A stretch of 64,000 nucleotides of DNA, from positions 20,688 through 84,687 of the forward strand of contig JAXMOA010000022.1 in assembly GCA_034670145.1 (NCBI GenBank), given 5' to 3'. The notes below the pieces were generated by a model. It did no database searches and was not told where the DNA came from. It saw only the letters and a program-made list of their open reading frames with translations. This DNA is from HXMU1420-2 sp034670145. GTDB lineage: Bacteria; Pseudomonadota; Alphaproteobacteria; Rhodobacterales; Rhodobacteraceae. The stretch's first letter is position 1. Each line of letters begins with the position of its first letter. A program made the position numbers and the translations under genes. Below, in pieces: positions 16,793-25,399 of this stretch.

Positions 16793-17571
16793 GTATCTTC
16801 AGTTTCAAAAGGGGCATCAGATCGTGGTCGAGATTGATGTTTTGCGTTCAGTTGGCGATTGCAGGCCTGCTGATCGCCACCAGCTTGATTGATGCGGCGA
16901 TTTTCCCCGTGCGCGATGTAACGGATCTTGCGGACGGGCCGATATCGCCCGGGGATCAGACGCGCATCTACAGAACCGACAAAACGTCGCCAGATCTGTT
17001 CAAGACTGGCGTTTCACCGGGCATTCCCATGCCAAACAGGTTTTCTGATCAGCTGCAATTTTCCGAGCATGTGGTCGAAGGTCTGGGCACTGTTTTGCTG
17101 ATGTCAGGTGGGATCGGTGAGGGCGACGTAGACAGAGTGCGCCGCCACCTGGAAGATTGGGGGACTGCTCCGGATCTGGTGGCGTTGCATAGTCCGGGAG
17201 GGTTGGTGCACGAAGCGTTGGAGATCGGCCGCTTGTTCAGGGAGCGTGCGTTTTCGACGGCCGTTCTGGCGGGCGGGTTTTGTGCGTCTGCCTGCCCATA
17301 TGTCCTGGCCGGGGGGGCAGAGCGGATCGTGTCGAACAGCGGTATTGTCGGTCTTCATCAACACTACTACGAGGCGCCAAAGCTGCTTCCGGTGTTCCTG
17401 GCGGTGGAAGGTATTCAGATGGGCCAGGGCCAGACGATGGCGTTTCTGATCGAGATGGGGGTTGATCCTTCGGTCATGGTGCATGCGTTGATGACACCTC
17501 CTGAGCAGATCTACGCATTGGTCGAGAGCCAGCTTATTGAAACCAGACTGGCCACCAGCACGATCGACTAG
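16789..17571 (+). CDS. Membrane-anchored ClpP-fold protein (COG3904-like)
   Basis: This 260-residue protein has an N-terminal hydrophobic anchor (FCVQLAIAGLLIATSLIDAA) and a domain resembling the ClpP/crotonase fold: LHSPGGLVHEALEIGRLFRE (oxyanion strand), GGFCASACPYVLAGG with a Ser in the nucleophile position, and VGLHQHYY with a following His. This pattern matches periplasmic COG3904-type proteins, which are predicted but unproven proteases. The GTG at 16789 gives a GTGA overlap with the upstream membrane protein; a frame running further upstream only shadows that gene. Function is inferred from fold only. Confidence 0.68.
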   Translation: MSIFSFKRGIRSWSRLMFCVQLAIAGLLIATSLIDAAIFPVRDVTDLADGPISPGDQTRIYRTDKTSPDLFKTGVSPGIPMPNRFSDQLQFSEHVVEGLGTVLLMSGGIGEGDVDRVRRHLEDWGTAPDLVALHSPGGLVHEALEIGRLFRERAFSTAVLAGGFCASACPYVLAGGAERIVSNSGIVGLHQHYYEAPKLLPVFLAVEGIQMGQGQTMAFLIEMGVDPSVMVHALMTPPEQIYALVESQLIETRLATSTID

Positions 17572-17645
17572 TGCAATGGCGCGGCGGCGGCGTTATGGGA
17601 TCGCCGATAACACGCAAGCAGAGAACGGATATCTGGGGTAAAATC

Positions 17646-18524
17646 ATGCATGTGAATTTGGAAACGGTTGGCATCATCGGCGTCGGTTTGATGGGACATG
17701 GGATTGCTCTCAACATCGCGAAATCAGGGCGAAAGGTGATTTTCCTGGATCACCCGGGCAATCAGGACACGGCTGACATCGTTGCGCTGGGCGCAGAGGC
17801 TGTGACAAGCGGCGCGGAGATTGCCGAACGGGCAGGCGTTGTCGTGACCTGTGTAACCGGGACACCGCAAGTCGAGGATGTTTTGTTCCGTGATGGCGGC
17901 GTATTGGAAGGCTTGACGCCCGGGACGGTCATCATTGATTGTTCCACTGCGATACCGGCCTCGACGCTCGAGATTGCCCGCAAGGTCGAGGCCGCGGGCG
18001 GGCGGTTTCTGGATGCGCCGATGACCCGGACGCCCAAGGAAGCGGCAGAGGGGCGTTTGAACCTTATTGTCGGCGGCGAATTGGCCCTGTTTGAGGCCTG
18101 CGCGCCACTGTTTGCAACCTATGCCGAGAACGTCACCTATGGCGGCAAGACCGGCGCGGGCCATACGCTGAAGCTTGTCCATAACTTTGTGTCGCTCGGG
18201 TTCTCGGCCGTTCTGGGTGAAGCGGCCAAGGCGGCTGCACTGTCGGATGTTTCGCCCGAAAAGCTGATCGAAGTTCTGGCCAGCGGGGCGGGCGCGGGTC
18301 CAATCTTGAACCGTTTCGGGCCATTCCTGACCGAGCATCGCACAGAGGGGTTTGCCTTTGCCATTTCGAATGCGGCAAAGGACATGGGGTATTATTCGAC
18401 CATGGCCGATGATCTGGGCGCGCCTGCCAATGTGGCGGCATCGGTTCAATCGCTCTACGATCAGCTGGTGGAGGCAGACCATGGTGATCGCTATATTCCA
18501 GAGGTGGTTGAGCTCATGAAATGA
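17646..18524 (+). CDS. 3-hydroxyisobutyrate dehydrogenase family (beta-hydroxyacid) oxidoreductase
   Basis: This 292-residue NAD(P)-dependent enzyme has a Rossmann start (VGIIGVGLMGHGIALNIAKSG), the substrate loop DAPMTRTPKEAAEGRLNLIVGG and the catalytic Lys in GHTLKLVHNF. The family oxidises beta-hydroxyacids such as 3-hydroxyisobutyrate, tartronate semialdehyde (reduced form) or 2-hydroxy-3-oxo acids. The ATG at 17646 follows GGGGTAA. It lies about 75 bases after the ClpP-like gene, apparently as a separate unit. The substrate cannot be set from sequence. Confidence 0.8.
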   Translation: MHVNLETVGIIGVGLMGHGIALNIAKSGRKVIFLDHPGNQDTADIVALGAEAVTSGAEIAERAGVVVTCVTGTPQVEDVLFRDGGVLEGLTPGTVIIDCSTAIPASTLEIARKVEAAGGRFLDAPMTRTPKEAAEGRLNLIVGGELALFEACAPLFATYAENVTYGGKTGAGHTLKLVHNFVSLGFSAVLGEAAKAAALSDVSPEKLIEVLASGAGAGPILNRFGPFLTEHRTEGFAFAISNAAKDMGYYSTMADDLGAPANVAASVQSLYDQLVEADHGDRYIPEVVELMK

Positions 18525-18760
18525 CGGGTCATGGCCGTGCTGATGGAAATCTTTGCACGGCCTGAGGCCTGCCGTTTTCCCCTGCGCGGGACGATGTTGG
18601 GGGGGTTGATCAATAGGGGGCACCGTCTTAGCGTGACGCGCATGTCGGAGTTTCTTTATCTTGTCATTCTGGAGCGCCATAGCGCCCATCGTCGAAAGCG
18701 TTTTGCTGGATAGCTGGCCTCTGTCGCCACCACCAGTAAACATACTTTCGGAGACATGAG

Positions 18761-19717
18761 ATGACTGAATTCAAAGAGATTCCGGTGCTGGACCTTGCAC
18801 CTTTGATAGCCGGAAAAGATACGACCCAACTGGCCCGTGAGTTTGCGCAAGCCTATGGGGAAACCGGGTTTGCCTATGTCGTGAATCACGGCGTTGACCC
18901 CGATTTGCGCGCCGCTGTCTTTGCGGCGTCCAAGCGGTTTCATGCCCTGCCGGAGGCAGAGAAGCAGGCCATCGCGCTGGACAAGCGTCATCGCGGATAT
19001 ATTGCCATCAACACCTCGACCGATGTGAATTCCGATCTGGCCGAGGTGACAAAGCCAAACCAATCGGCGTCATTCATGATGATGCGGGAAGATGCAGAGG
19101 TGGACCCGGATGTCTATTTGTCCGGGCCGAACCAATGGCCCGCAGAGCCAGAGTTCCGTCAGGCTTGCCAGGACTATGTGACGGCGATGACCCGGTTGGG
19201 GCGTCAACTGATGGGCCTGGCCCTGGATGCGATTGGCGTGACGGATCGTAGGATCATGGATGCGTTTGACACACCGACCACATGGCTGCGTCTGCTGCAC
19301 TATCCGACGCAATCCCTGCAGGCACCGGATGATCTGTATGGATCGGCCCCGCACAAGGACTTTGGGTGCCTGACATTGCTGGCGCAGGATGATGTCGGGG
19401 GTTTGCAAGTTCAGACGCCGACGGGCCAATGGGTGGATGCTCCACCATTCGAGGGTGCGTTTATCGTCAATGTCGGCGACATGTTGCACCGATTGTCCAA
19501 CGGCCAGCTTTTGTCGACCCCACATCGGGTGATCAACACCACCGGGCGCGCGCGTTATTCTGTGCCGTTTTTCTTTGACCCGCATGTGTCGACTGACATC
19601 GCACCCTTGCCGGGAACCGGGGCGGCCAGGTTCAGCCCCTTGAACTTCGGTGACTTCCTGAGGAACGAGCTGGAGGCCAGCTATGATGCCCATCAGACGG
19701 ACCAACCAGACGGCTAG
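18761..19717 (+). CDS. 2-oxoglutarate/Fe(II)-dependent oxygenase, isopenicillin N synthase family
   Basis: This 318-residue protein has the DIOX_N region (IPVLDLAPLIAGKD; GFAYVVNHGVD) and a jelly-roll core with the iron triad His198-x-Asp200 (APHKDFG) and His255 (STPHRV). Arg265-x-Ser267 (RYS) binds the 2-oxoglutarate carboxylate. It probably hydroxylates a small organic acid or amine. It is preceded by about 235 bases with no other gene and followed by a strong terminator, so it is monocistronic. Confidence 0.82.
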   Translation: MTEFKEIPVLDLAPLIAGKDTTQLAREFAQAYGETGFAYVVNHGVDPDLRAAVFAASKRFHALPEAEKQAIALDKRHRGYIAINTSTDVNSDLAEVTKPNQSASFMMMREDAEVDPDVYLSGPNQWPAEPEFRQACQDYVTAMTRLGRQLMGLALDAIGVTDRRIMDAFDTPTTWLRLLHYPTQSLQAPDDLYGSAPHKDFGCLTLLAQDDVGGLQVQTPTGQWVDAPPFEGAFIVNVGDMLHRLSNGQLLSTPHRVINTTGRARYSVPFFFDPHVSTDIAPLPGTGAARFSPLNFGDFLRNELEASYDAHQTDQPDG

Positions 19718-19754
19718 AGGCCAGACCTTCTGTATCTTCGGTTTGCCATATTGC

Positions 19755-19790
19755 CCCCGTCAGCCGCCTTGGTTGACGGGGCGGTGTTTT
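19755..19790 (+). terminator. Rho-independent terminator
   Basis: CCCCGTCA (19755-19762) pairs with TGACGGGG (19774-19781) around an 11-base loop and is followed by a T-rich end (TGTTTT). It closes the dioxygenase gene. Confidence 0.7.
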
Positions 19791-19904
19791 GTGTCTGAGG
19801 TTTGTGGCATGCCCTCCTGTGTTCGCGAGCCAGCACCGTCTCGCTTCGTTGTCTCGATCAGTTGAATGTGGCCGCCTTGGACCCCGGAGCAGAAGGGAGA
19901 GAGC

Positions 19905-20335
19905 ATGAATAAGGCCACACGGGGCCGGGTCATCGGCATAGACGTGGGCCGCGATTGACTGGACGTTTTCTGTCTGTCGGGCGGGCAGAGGTTGCGATTG
20001 TCGAATACGGCATGTGCGCTTCATGGCTTTCTGGCCTGATGCAGGGCGCACCCCTCCGCATGGAAAGCGCCTTCTCAGAGCCTTGACGTCCAGGCGTGGC
20101 CAGTTGGTCGAAACACGCAAACGGCTGCTGGCGCAGATCCCGGCGATGCCCGGACGACTGCAGACCAGAAATGTATCCTTCATCGCCTGTTGGTCCAGTT
20201 CCATACCTCAAGCGGGGCGGGGGAGGGCGAAGACCGCTCCAAAGTGCGACGTGGTCGTTGCTGAGGGTCGATGGCATCGGCAAAAGTGCGGCCCTTTCCC
20301 ATTTCTCTTGATAGGGATCTGTGCGAGATAGGCGA
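19905..20335 (+). pseudogene. IS110-family transposase remnant
   Basis: From an ATG at 19905 with a GGGAGAGA ribosome site the peptide reads MNKATRGRVIGIDVGRD, a stop, then LDVFCLSGGQRLRLSN, matching the start of IS110-type DEDD transposases (IGIDVxKDxLDV). Further matches sit in other frames: LTSRRGQLVETRKRLLAQI around 20080-20140 and LLRVDGIGKSAALSHFS near 20260-20310, the transposase C-terminal helix-hairpin. The reading frame is broken by at least one in-frame stop and frameshifts and is heavily shortened, so the element is dead. Confidence 0.75.
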
Positions 20336-20378
20336 CAGTGCCGTCTCTGCGCGTGCGTTCGATTATGTGAGCCACGTC

Positions 20379-20419
20379 GGAACAACTGTATCCTGATTTG
20401 GGACAACTTTTGTTGTTCC
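20379..20419. repeat. Inverted repeat upstream of dusA
   Basis: GGAACAAC (20379-20386) and GTTGTTCC (20412-20419) are perfect 8-bp inverted copies. A smaller hairpin, ACAAC-TTTT-GTTGT (20403-20416), is nested in it. It could be an element end of the neighbouring IS110 remnant or a regulatory hairpin ahead of dusA. Confidence 0.35.
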
Positions 20420-20476
20420 AGTAACATTAAACGGGCAAAATAAGCCAAAAAGAGAACAAAATGGGCATTCGGAACG

Positions 20477-21493
20477 GTGCAGAAATCCAATAAAAATGAA
20501 ATAAAGTCAGATGTTTGCAGAAATGCAAGGTTGAGCGTTGCACCGATGATGGACTGGACCGACCGCCATTGTCGGTTTTTGCACAGATTGCTGAGCGGTC
20601 AGACTCTTCTCTACACCGAGATGGTGACCGCGCCCGCGTTGGTACGTGGGGGGGCTTTGCACTTGTTGGCGTTCAGCCCGCAGGAACACCCGGTTGCGTT
20701 GCAATTGGGAGGGTCCGATCCAGAGGAACTGGCAAAGGCGGCAAAGCTGGGCCAGGAAGCCGGATATGACGAGGTGAACCTCAATTGCGGGTGTCCGTCT
20801 GACCGTGTGCAATCCGGCGCGTTTGGTGCGATCTTGATGGAACAGCCAGAATTGGTGGCGGATTGTGTGTCGGCAATGCGCTCGGCCGTGGATGTGGATG
20901 TTACCGTCAAATGTCGGATTGGCGTGGACAATCAGGACCCACAGGTGGTTCTGCCCGACTTTTTGGACCGTATTCAGGCGGCCGGGTGCAGCAGGGTGAC
21001 GATCCACGCCCGCAAAGCCTGGTTGAAAGGGTTGAGCCCGAAGGAAAATCGCGACATCCCACCGCTGGATTATGAGCTGGTGCATCGGATGAAAGCCGCG
21101 TTTCCGCAGATGCATATCTCGATCAATGGCGGCGTGACCGGGCTGGATCAGGCGGCTGACCTGCTGGCGGCCGGACTGGACGGTGTGATGATAGGGCGGG
21201 CCGCTTATCATACGCCTGCGGATATCCTGTGCCGGGCTGATCCGTTGATTTTTGGCACCGGGGTTCAGACCTGTGCCGAGGATGCGGTGCGGGCCATGTT
21301 GCCCTATATCGAGGATCATTTGAGCGCCGGCGGGCGGCTGCATCAGGTGACCCGGCATATGCTGGGCCTGTTTACCGGACGTCCGGGCGCGCGCGCCTGG
21401 CGGCGGTCCCTGTCCGAGGGTGTGACACGCCCCGGGTGTGGTCCGGAGGTGGTGGAGGCGGCCTTGGCGTCCTTGATGGATCTGGCGGCCTGA
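20477..21493 (+). CDS. dusA: tRNA-dihydrouridine(20/20a) synthase DusA
   Basis: This 338-residue FMN enzyme reduces uridine 20 in the tRNA D-loop. Family hallmarks are RLSVAPMMDWTDRHCRFLHR, VALQLGGSDPEELAKAA, NLNCGCPSDRVQSGAFGA (catalytic Cys), the KCRIG loop, HARKAWLKGLSPKENRDIPPLDY (diagnostic of DusA over DusB/C) and INGGV...GVMIGRAAYH for FMN phosphate. The GTG at 20477 is the best available start, though no strong ribosome site precedes it, so the true N-terminus is uncertain by a few codons. Confidence 0.92.
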   Translation: MQKSNKNEIKSDVCRNARLSVAPMMDWTDRHCRFLHRLLSGQTLLYTEMVTAPALVRGGALHLLAFSPQEHPVALQLGGSDPEELAKAAKLGQEAGYDEVNLNCGCPSDRVQSGAFGAILMEQPELVADCVSAMRSAVDVDVTVKCRIGVDNQDPQVVLPDFLDRIQAAGCSRVTIHARKAWLKGLSPKENRDIPPLDYELVHRMKAAFPQMHISINGGVTGLDQAADLLAAGLDGVMIGRAAYHTPADILCRADPLIFGTGVQTCAEDAVRAMLPYIEDHLSAGGRLHQVTRHMLGLFTGRPGARAWRRSLSEGVTRPGCGPEVVEAALASLMDLAA

Positions 21494-21716
21494 AGTTGTG
21501 AAACCAGAGCCTGGGCCGAGGCGTGCCCGAGCGGCAAGCCCGGATGTGCTGTGATGTCGCAAACCCTCACTTGAGGGATGCGGCGGCGGCCAGGGTGATA
21601 TATGCATGAAAACAGAGCGGTAGGCACCAGGCCGGTTGTGCGAACTCGGTGTTTATGTGTCGTGTCAGAGGCCTAGGGGCGCCTTTGATCACTCGGGCCA
21701 GACTGGAGATTTCCAA

Positions 21717-22541
21717 GTGCATAATGATCCCATGCTATTGATTCAGATGGCCGTTTTGCTGATGGCGATTGGCTGTTTCGCGGGGATTCTCGCCGGGCTT
21801 TTGGGGGTTGGTGGCGGTCTTGTGCTGGTTGCAGCGTTCTATTTCGCCTTTGGCGTTCTGGGGTATGACAGCCCGCAGTTGATGCAGATATGTCTGGCGA
21901 CCTCATTGGCGACGATCATTGTGACGTCGGTGCGCTCGGTCATGGGGCACTACAAACGTGGCGCGGTGGATTTTGACCTGTTGCGCCGCTGGGCGCCTGG
22001 TCTGGTTGTCGGGTCCGGTGCTGGTGTGGTTGCGGCGTCGTTGTTTTCCTCGGTGACGTTGCAGTTGATTTTCGGCGTGTTGGGCATGTTGGTTGGGCTG
22101 TACATGGCCTTTGGCCGGGCTGAATGGCGATTGGGAGAAGAGATGCCGGGCGGGGCGCCGCGGGCCGGATTGTCCGCGGGGATGGGGTTTCTTTCGGTCC
22201 TGATGGGGATCGGCGGCGGGACGTTTGGGGTTATGGCGATGACGCTATACGGGCGTCCGATCCACCGGGCCGTGGCCACTGCGGCTGGATTTGGCGTGTT
22301 GATTGCGGTGCCTTCGGTGATCGGCTTTTTGTTTGTCGGAGTGGATCCGGCGACACGGCCGCCTTTCACAATAGGAGCGGTCAACCTTCCGGCCTTTCTG
22401 ATCGTCATTTCGATGACCTTGTTCACCACGCCTTTGGGAGTGCGTCTGGCGCATGCGCTGGACCCTGCACCACTGCGTCGGGTTTTTGCGGTGTTCCTGA
22501 TCCTTGTGGCGGGAAATATGTTGTATCAGGCCATCGGGTGA
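21717..22541 (+). CDS. TauE/SafE-family sulfite/organoanion exporter-like protein
   Basis: This 274-residue membrane protein has eight or so helices and the typical glycine-rich repeat (AGILAGLLGVGGGLVLVAAFYFAFG; LMGIGGGTFGVMAMTLYGRPIHRAVATAAGFG) of TauE/SafE carriers. The family is linked to export or import of sulfite, sulfoacetate and related anions. The GTG at 21717 has GGAGA about eight bases upstream; ATG at 21732 is an alternative. It overlaps the next gene by four bases (GTGA). Confidence 0.82.
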   Translation: MHNDPMLLIQMAVLLMAIGCFAGILAGLLGVGGGLVLVAAFYFAFGVLGYDSPQLMQICLATSLATIIVTSVRSVMGHYKRGAVDFDLLRRWAPGLVVGSGAGVVAASLFSSVTLQLIFGVLGMLVGLYMAFGRAEWRLGEEMPGGAPRAGLSAGMGFLSVLMGIGGGTFGVMAMTLYGRPIHRAVATAAGFGVLIAVPSVIGFLFVGVDPATRPPFTIGAVNLPAFLIVISMTLFTTPLGVRLAHALDPAPLRRVFAVFLILVAGNMLYQAIG

Positions 22542-23344
22542 GCGGGGATCTTGCACGGCGGGGTTGGGTCCGGTTCGCGCATGATGCGCAGATCGCGCAT
22601 TGGGCGGCCTGCGCTTTGCAACCGGCGCAGGCGGCGCTGAGTGACCCGAAACTGGCGCATTGGCTTGATTGCGAAGGCACCTGGTTTGTCGGTGTCGATG
22701 CGCTGGACAATGCGGCGGATGGGGCGATCAATGGCTCTGGCCCATTGAAAGGTGCCGCGATAGAAGCGGTGGCTGCGCAGATTGGTCCCTTGCCGCCATT
22801 GCACCGGGCGCAGGTCAGCGTCACATGGCCCGGATACCCGCGCCCTCGGCGCACAGAGAGCGCGGCGGGCTTCCGCTATCGGTTGAAACGGGATGCGGCC
22901 CATGTGGATGGGGTCCGCCCTGTGGGGCCGCATCGGCGGCGTTTTGTTCTGGAACCACATGCGTTCATCCTGGGCCTGCCGTTGACAGAGGCGGCGCCCG
23001 ATGCGGCCCCTCTGGTGGTCTGGGAAGGCAGCCATCACATCATGTCGGCCGCGTTTCAAAAGGCGTTTGCAGGGCGGGCGCCAGACCAGTGGTCACAGGT
23101 GGACGTCACCGATATCTATCAGGCCGCCCGGCGTCAGGCGTTTGAAACCTGCCGGCGTGTGGCCTTGCCCGCCCAGCCGGGGCAGGCGTTGCTGGTGCAT
23201 CGGCTGTGTCTGCATGGGGTGGCACCCTGGGAAGGGGCCGCTACCGATGAGCCAGGCGACCAAGGTAACAAGACCCAAGGTCGGATGATCGCCTATTTTC
23301 GCCCTGAACTGCCCGGTGGTATTGCCGGTTGGCCGGTGGTCTGA
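22538..23344 (+). CDS. Phytanoyl-CoA-hydroxylase-like Fe(II) dioxygenase
   Basis: This 268-residue protein shows a plausible non-haem iron triad: His-x-Asp in AAHVDG and a distal His in VHRLCLHGVAPW, with the Arg of GRMIAYFRPEL positioned for 2-oxoglutarate. WEGSHHIM is also typical of PhyH-type jelly rolls. It is not close to any biochemically named member that I recognise. The GTG at 22538 overlaps the TauE/SafE stop; a longer frame upstream merely shadows that gene. It is co-transcribed with the transporter and the HD hydrolase. Confidence 0.65.
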   Translation: MSGDLARRGWVRFAHDAQIAHWAACALQPAQAALSDPKLAHWLDCEGTWFVGVDALDNAADGAINGSGPLKGAAIEAVAAQIGPLPPLHRAQVSVTWPGYPRPRRTESAAGFRYRLKRDAAHVDGVRPVGPHRRRFVLEPHAFILGLPLTEAAPDAAPLVVWEGSHHIMSAAFQKAFAGRAPDQWSQVDVTDIYQAARRQAFETCRRVALPAQPGQALLVHRLCLHGVAPWEGAATDEPGDQGNKTQGRMIAYFRPELPGGIAGWPVV

Positions 23345-23360
23345 CGCCAAAGGAACCAAC

Positions 23361-24062
23361 ATGTTGCATCTGGAGTTTCGGGACCCGAGTTTGGCGCAAG
23401 CCCTGTTGCCCCATGCCTTTGATCACAGCGAAGGCGCGCATGATGTGGCACATCTGCTGCGCGTCTGGCGCAATGTAGAGCGCATCATGGCGCAAGAGGG
23501 GGGAGACGCCCGCATTCTGTTGGCGGCCACTTTGCTGCATGACTGCATCTGGGTCGACAAAGCGTCACCCCGACGATCCATGGCGTCGCGTCTGGCCGCC
23601 GAAAAAGCGCGGGAGGTGCTGTCTGGACTGGACTGGGCCGAGGCCGAAACCGCCCAGGTCGCCCATGCGATTGAGGCGCATAGTTTCTCGGCCGCGATCC
23701 CGCCGGCTACGGTTGAGGCGCGTGTCCTGCAGGATGCGGATCGGTTGGATGCCATCGGTCTGGTTGGAGTGGCGCGGTGCTTCTATGTGGCGGGCCTGCA
23801 GCGCTCGGCCCTCTACGATCCGCTGGATCCACGTGCCGGCGCGCGCGCCTTGGACGACCGGGCTTATGCTTTGGACCATTTCCAGACCAAGCTGCTGGAC
23901 CTTGGACAAGGTTTCCAGACCGAGACGGGACGCGCCTTGGCCAAGGCACGCACGGCGCAACTGCGGGCCTTTTACGAAGGTATGTTGGCCGAAGTCGGGG
24001 CCGGGTCCGTGGCCGGGTCTGTGCCAGGGACGGCAACCCTGGCAGATCCGGATCAGAACTGA
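23361..24062 (+). CDS. HD-domain phosphohydrolase
   Basis: This 233-residue protein carries the HD metal motif spread as HDVAHLLRVWRN, LLHDCIWVD (the HD pair) and DADRLDAIG. Related YedJ/YpgQ-type proteins hydrolyse nucleotides or small phosphates. AAAGGAACC precedes the ATG. The last ten bases overlap the convergent Crp/Fnr gene. The C-terminus after about residue 205 is a Gly/Ala/Val-rich tail. Confidence 0.78.
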   Translation: MLHLEFRDPSLAQALLPHAFDHSEGAHDVAHLLRVWRNVERIMAQEGGDARILLAATLLHDCIWVDKASPRRSMASRLAAEKAREVLSGLDWAEAETAQVAHAIEAHSFSAAIPPATVEARVLQDADRLDAIGLVGVARCFYVAGLQRSALYDPLDPRAGARALDDRAYALDHFQTKLLDLGQGFQTETGRALAKARTAQLRAFYEGMLAEVGAGSVAGSVPGTATLADPDQN

Positions 24063-24721
24063 TCAAATCCGGCCAAAGTCTCAAGGGCCGCGCGATCCAG
24101 CAGTTTCAGCCCACCCCTTGTGGCCTGAACGACATCAGCTTTGCGCCAACCCGACAGCGTCTTGGATACAGCCTCGCGGGTGGCACCGACAAACTCGGCC
24201 AGTTCGGATTGAGACAGGTTGAGCTGTGTGCCCTCCGGGCCGGTCAGGTGCAGGATCTTGCGCGCCAGGCGGGTCGACACCGGCAGAAACACCTGCTCGC
24301 TGAGTTGGAGGTTCATCCAGCGCATCCGCTGACCGGCCAGACGAATGAGGTCGACGGCCAACTCGGGGGTGTCCTTGACCGCCTTCAGGATATCGGGGTT
24401 GCGCACCCGGGCCAGGCAGCAAGGCTCCAAAGCAATCACAGAGGCCGTGCGCGGACCCGGGTCAAACAGCGAGATCTCTCCGAACAACGCTCCCGTTCGC
24501 ATCACATCCAGTGACAGTTTTCTTCCGTCTTCGGATAAAACGCTGAATTCCAGCGCGCCCGACAGAATGACGTAGAGCGCGTCACCATCATCCCCCTGTT
24601 CAAACAGAATTTCGCCCTGTTGCAGCTGAATGTCGGTGCATAGTGAAATCAAAATGCGTTTCAGGTCAGGCGAAGCATCCGAAAGAAAGCCAATTTGAGG
24701 AAAACTGTTAGGGTCGATCAC
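24053..24721 (-). CDS. Crp/Fnr-family transcriptional regulator
   Basis: This 222-residue protein has a cyclic-nucleotide-binding-like beta roll (LQQGEILFEQGDDGDALYVILSGALEFSVLSEDGRKLSLDVMRTGALFGEISLFD), a dimer helix and a C-terminal winged helix (LNLSQSELAEFVGATREAVSKTLSGW). No Fnr-type cysteine cluster is present, so it is not an oxygen-sensing Fnr. The GTG start at 24721 has GGAG a few bases upstream and lies 4 bases after the lipoprotein stop. Ligand and targets are unknown. Confidence 0.82.
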   Translation of the reverse strand: MIDPNSFPQIGFLSDASPDLKRILISLCTDIQLQQGEILFEQGDDGDALYVILSGALEFSVLSEDGRKLSLDVMRTGALFGEISLFDPGPRTASVIALEPCCLARVRNPDILKAVKDTPELAVDLIRLAGQRMRWMNLQLSEQVFLPVSTRLARKILHLTGPEGTQLNLSQSELAEFVGATREAVSKTLSGWRKADVVQATRGGLKLLDRAALETLAGFDQF

Positions 24722-24725
24722 TGGG

Positions 24726-25265
24726 TTACTCCGATTGGGACTCTGTGAGGCCGGGTTCGACAGAAGCGAGGCCAAGTTTTTGAGCCGCCGCCAGAGACAG
24801 AACAGAAGAATCCAGCCCCTGGGATTTTTGATACCGACGGATGGCAGCGCGCGTGCGCGAATCCATCTCACCATTAACGGGCCAGATATAGTAGCCCCGC
24901 ACTGACAGGGCGCGCTGCAATGACGCAATGAAATCTTCGGTGATGGCTTCCTGGCAGGGGGTCTCGAACCAGTTTTCCTGACGTGTCTTGACGATCTGCT
25001 GGACGCGCTCGGTCTTGTAGACTGCTGGATTGCCGACAGAACCATCGGCACGGATCTCGGCGGGTTGGACGATCACGTGGCGCGTCACGGTTTCGATAAC
25101 GGCGGGGGTGACCTGTTTACCCCAACATGTATCCGGATCGGCGCCTTCGGGAATCTCAGAGGAAAACGAGGCGACCTCGGGCGTGTCCACGAGCGTGCTT
25201 TGTGGGCCGCACGCCAGAAGCGTTGCCAGCGAACTGATCGCCAGGATGGAACGGGGAGGTGTCAT
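24726..25265 (-). CDS. Lipoprotein with C-terminal peptidoglycan-binding domain
   Basis: This 179-residue protein begins with a lipobox signal peptide (SILAISSLATLLACG, Cys as lipidation site). After a linker, residues about 115-165 form a PG_binding_1 domain (FIASLQRALSVRGYYIWPVNGEMDSRTRAAIRRYQKSQGLDSSVLSL). It is probably an outer-membrane or periplasmic lipoprotein that contacts peptidoglycan. It forms a two-gene operon with the Crp/Fnr regulator. Confidence 0.75.
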   Translation of the reverse strand: MTPPRSILAISSLATLLACGPQSTLVDTPEVASFSSEIPEGADPDTCWGKQVTPAVIETVTRHVIVQPAEIRADGSVGNPAVYKTERVQQIVKTRQENWFETPCQEAITEDFIASLQRALSVRGYYIWPVNGEMDSRTRAAIRRYQKSQGLDSSVLSLAAAQKLGLASVEPGLTESQSE

Positions 25266-25399
25266 GCTCGGGCCTCTGCGGCGTTTTGCACCAGTCTAAC
25301 GTATCTGGGTGTTGCCTGCAAAGGGGGCGCTCCTTACTTATCTTCGGGTGTGGGTTCGGGTATGGGCCGCGACTACCCTATGTGTGTGTGGAGTTTCTG

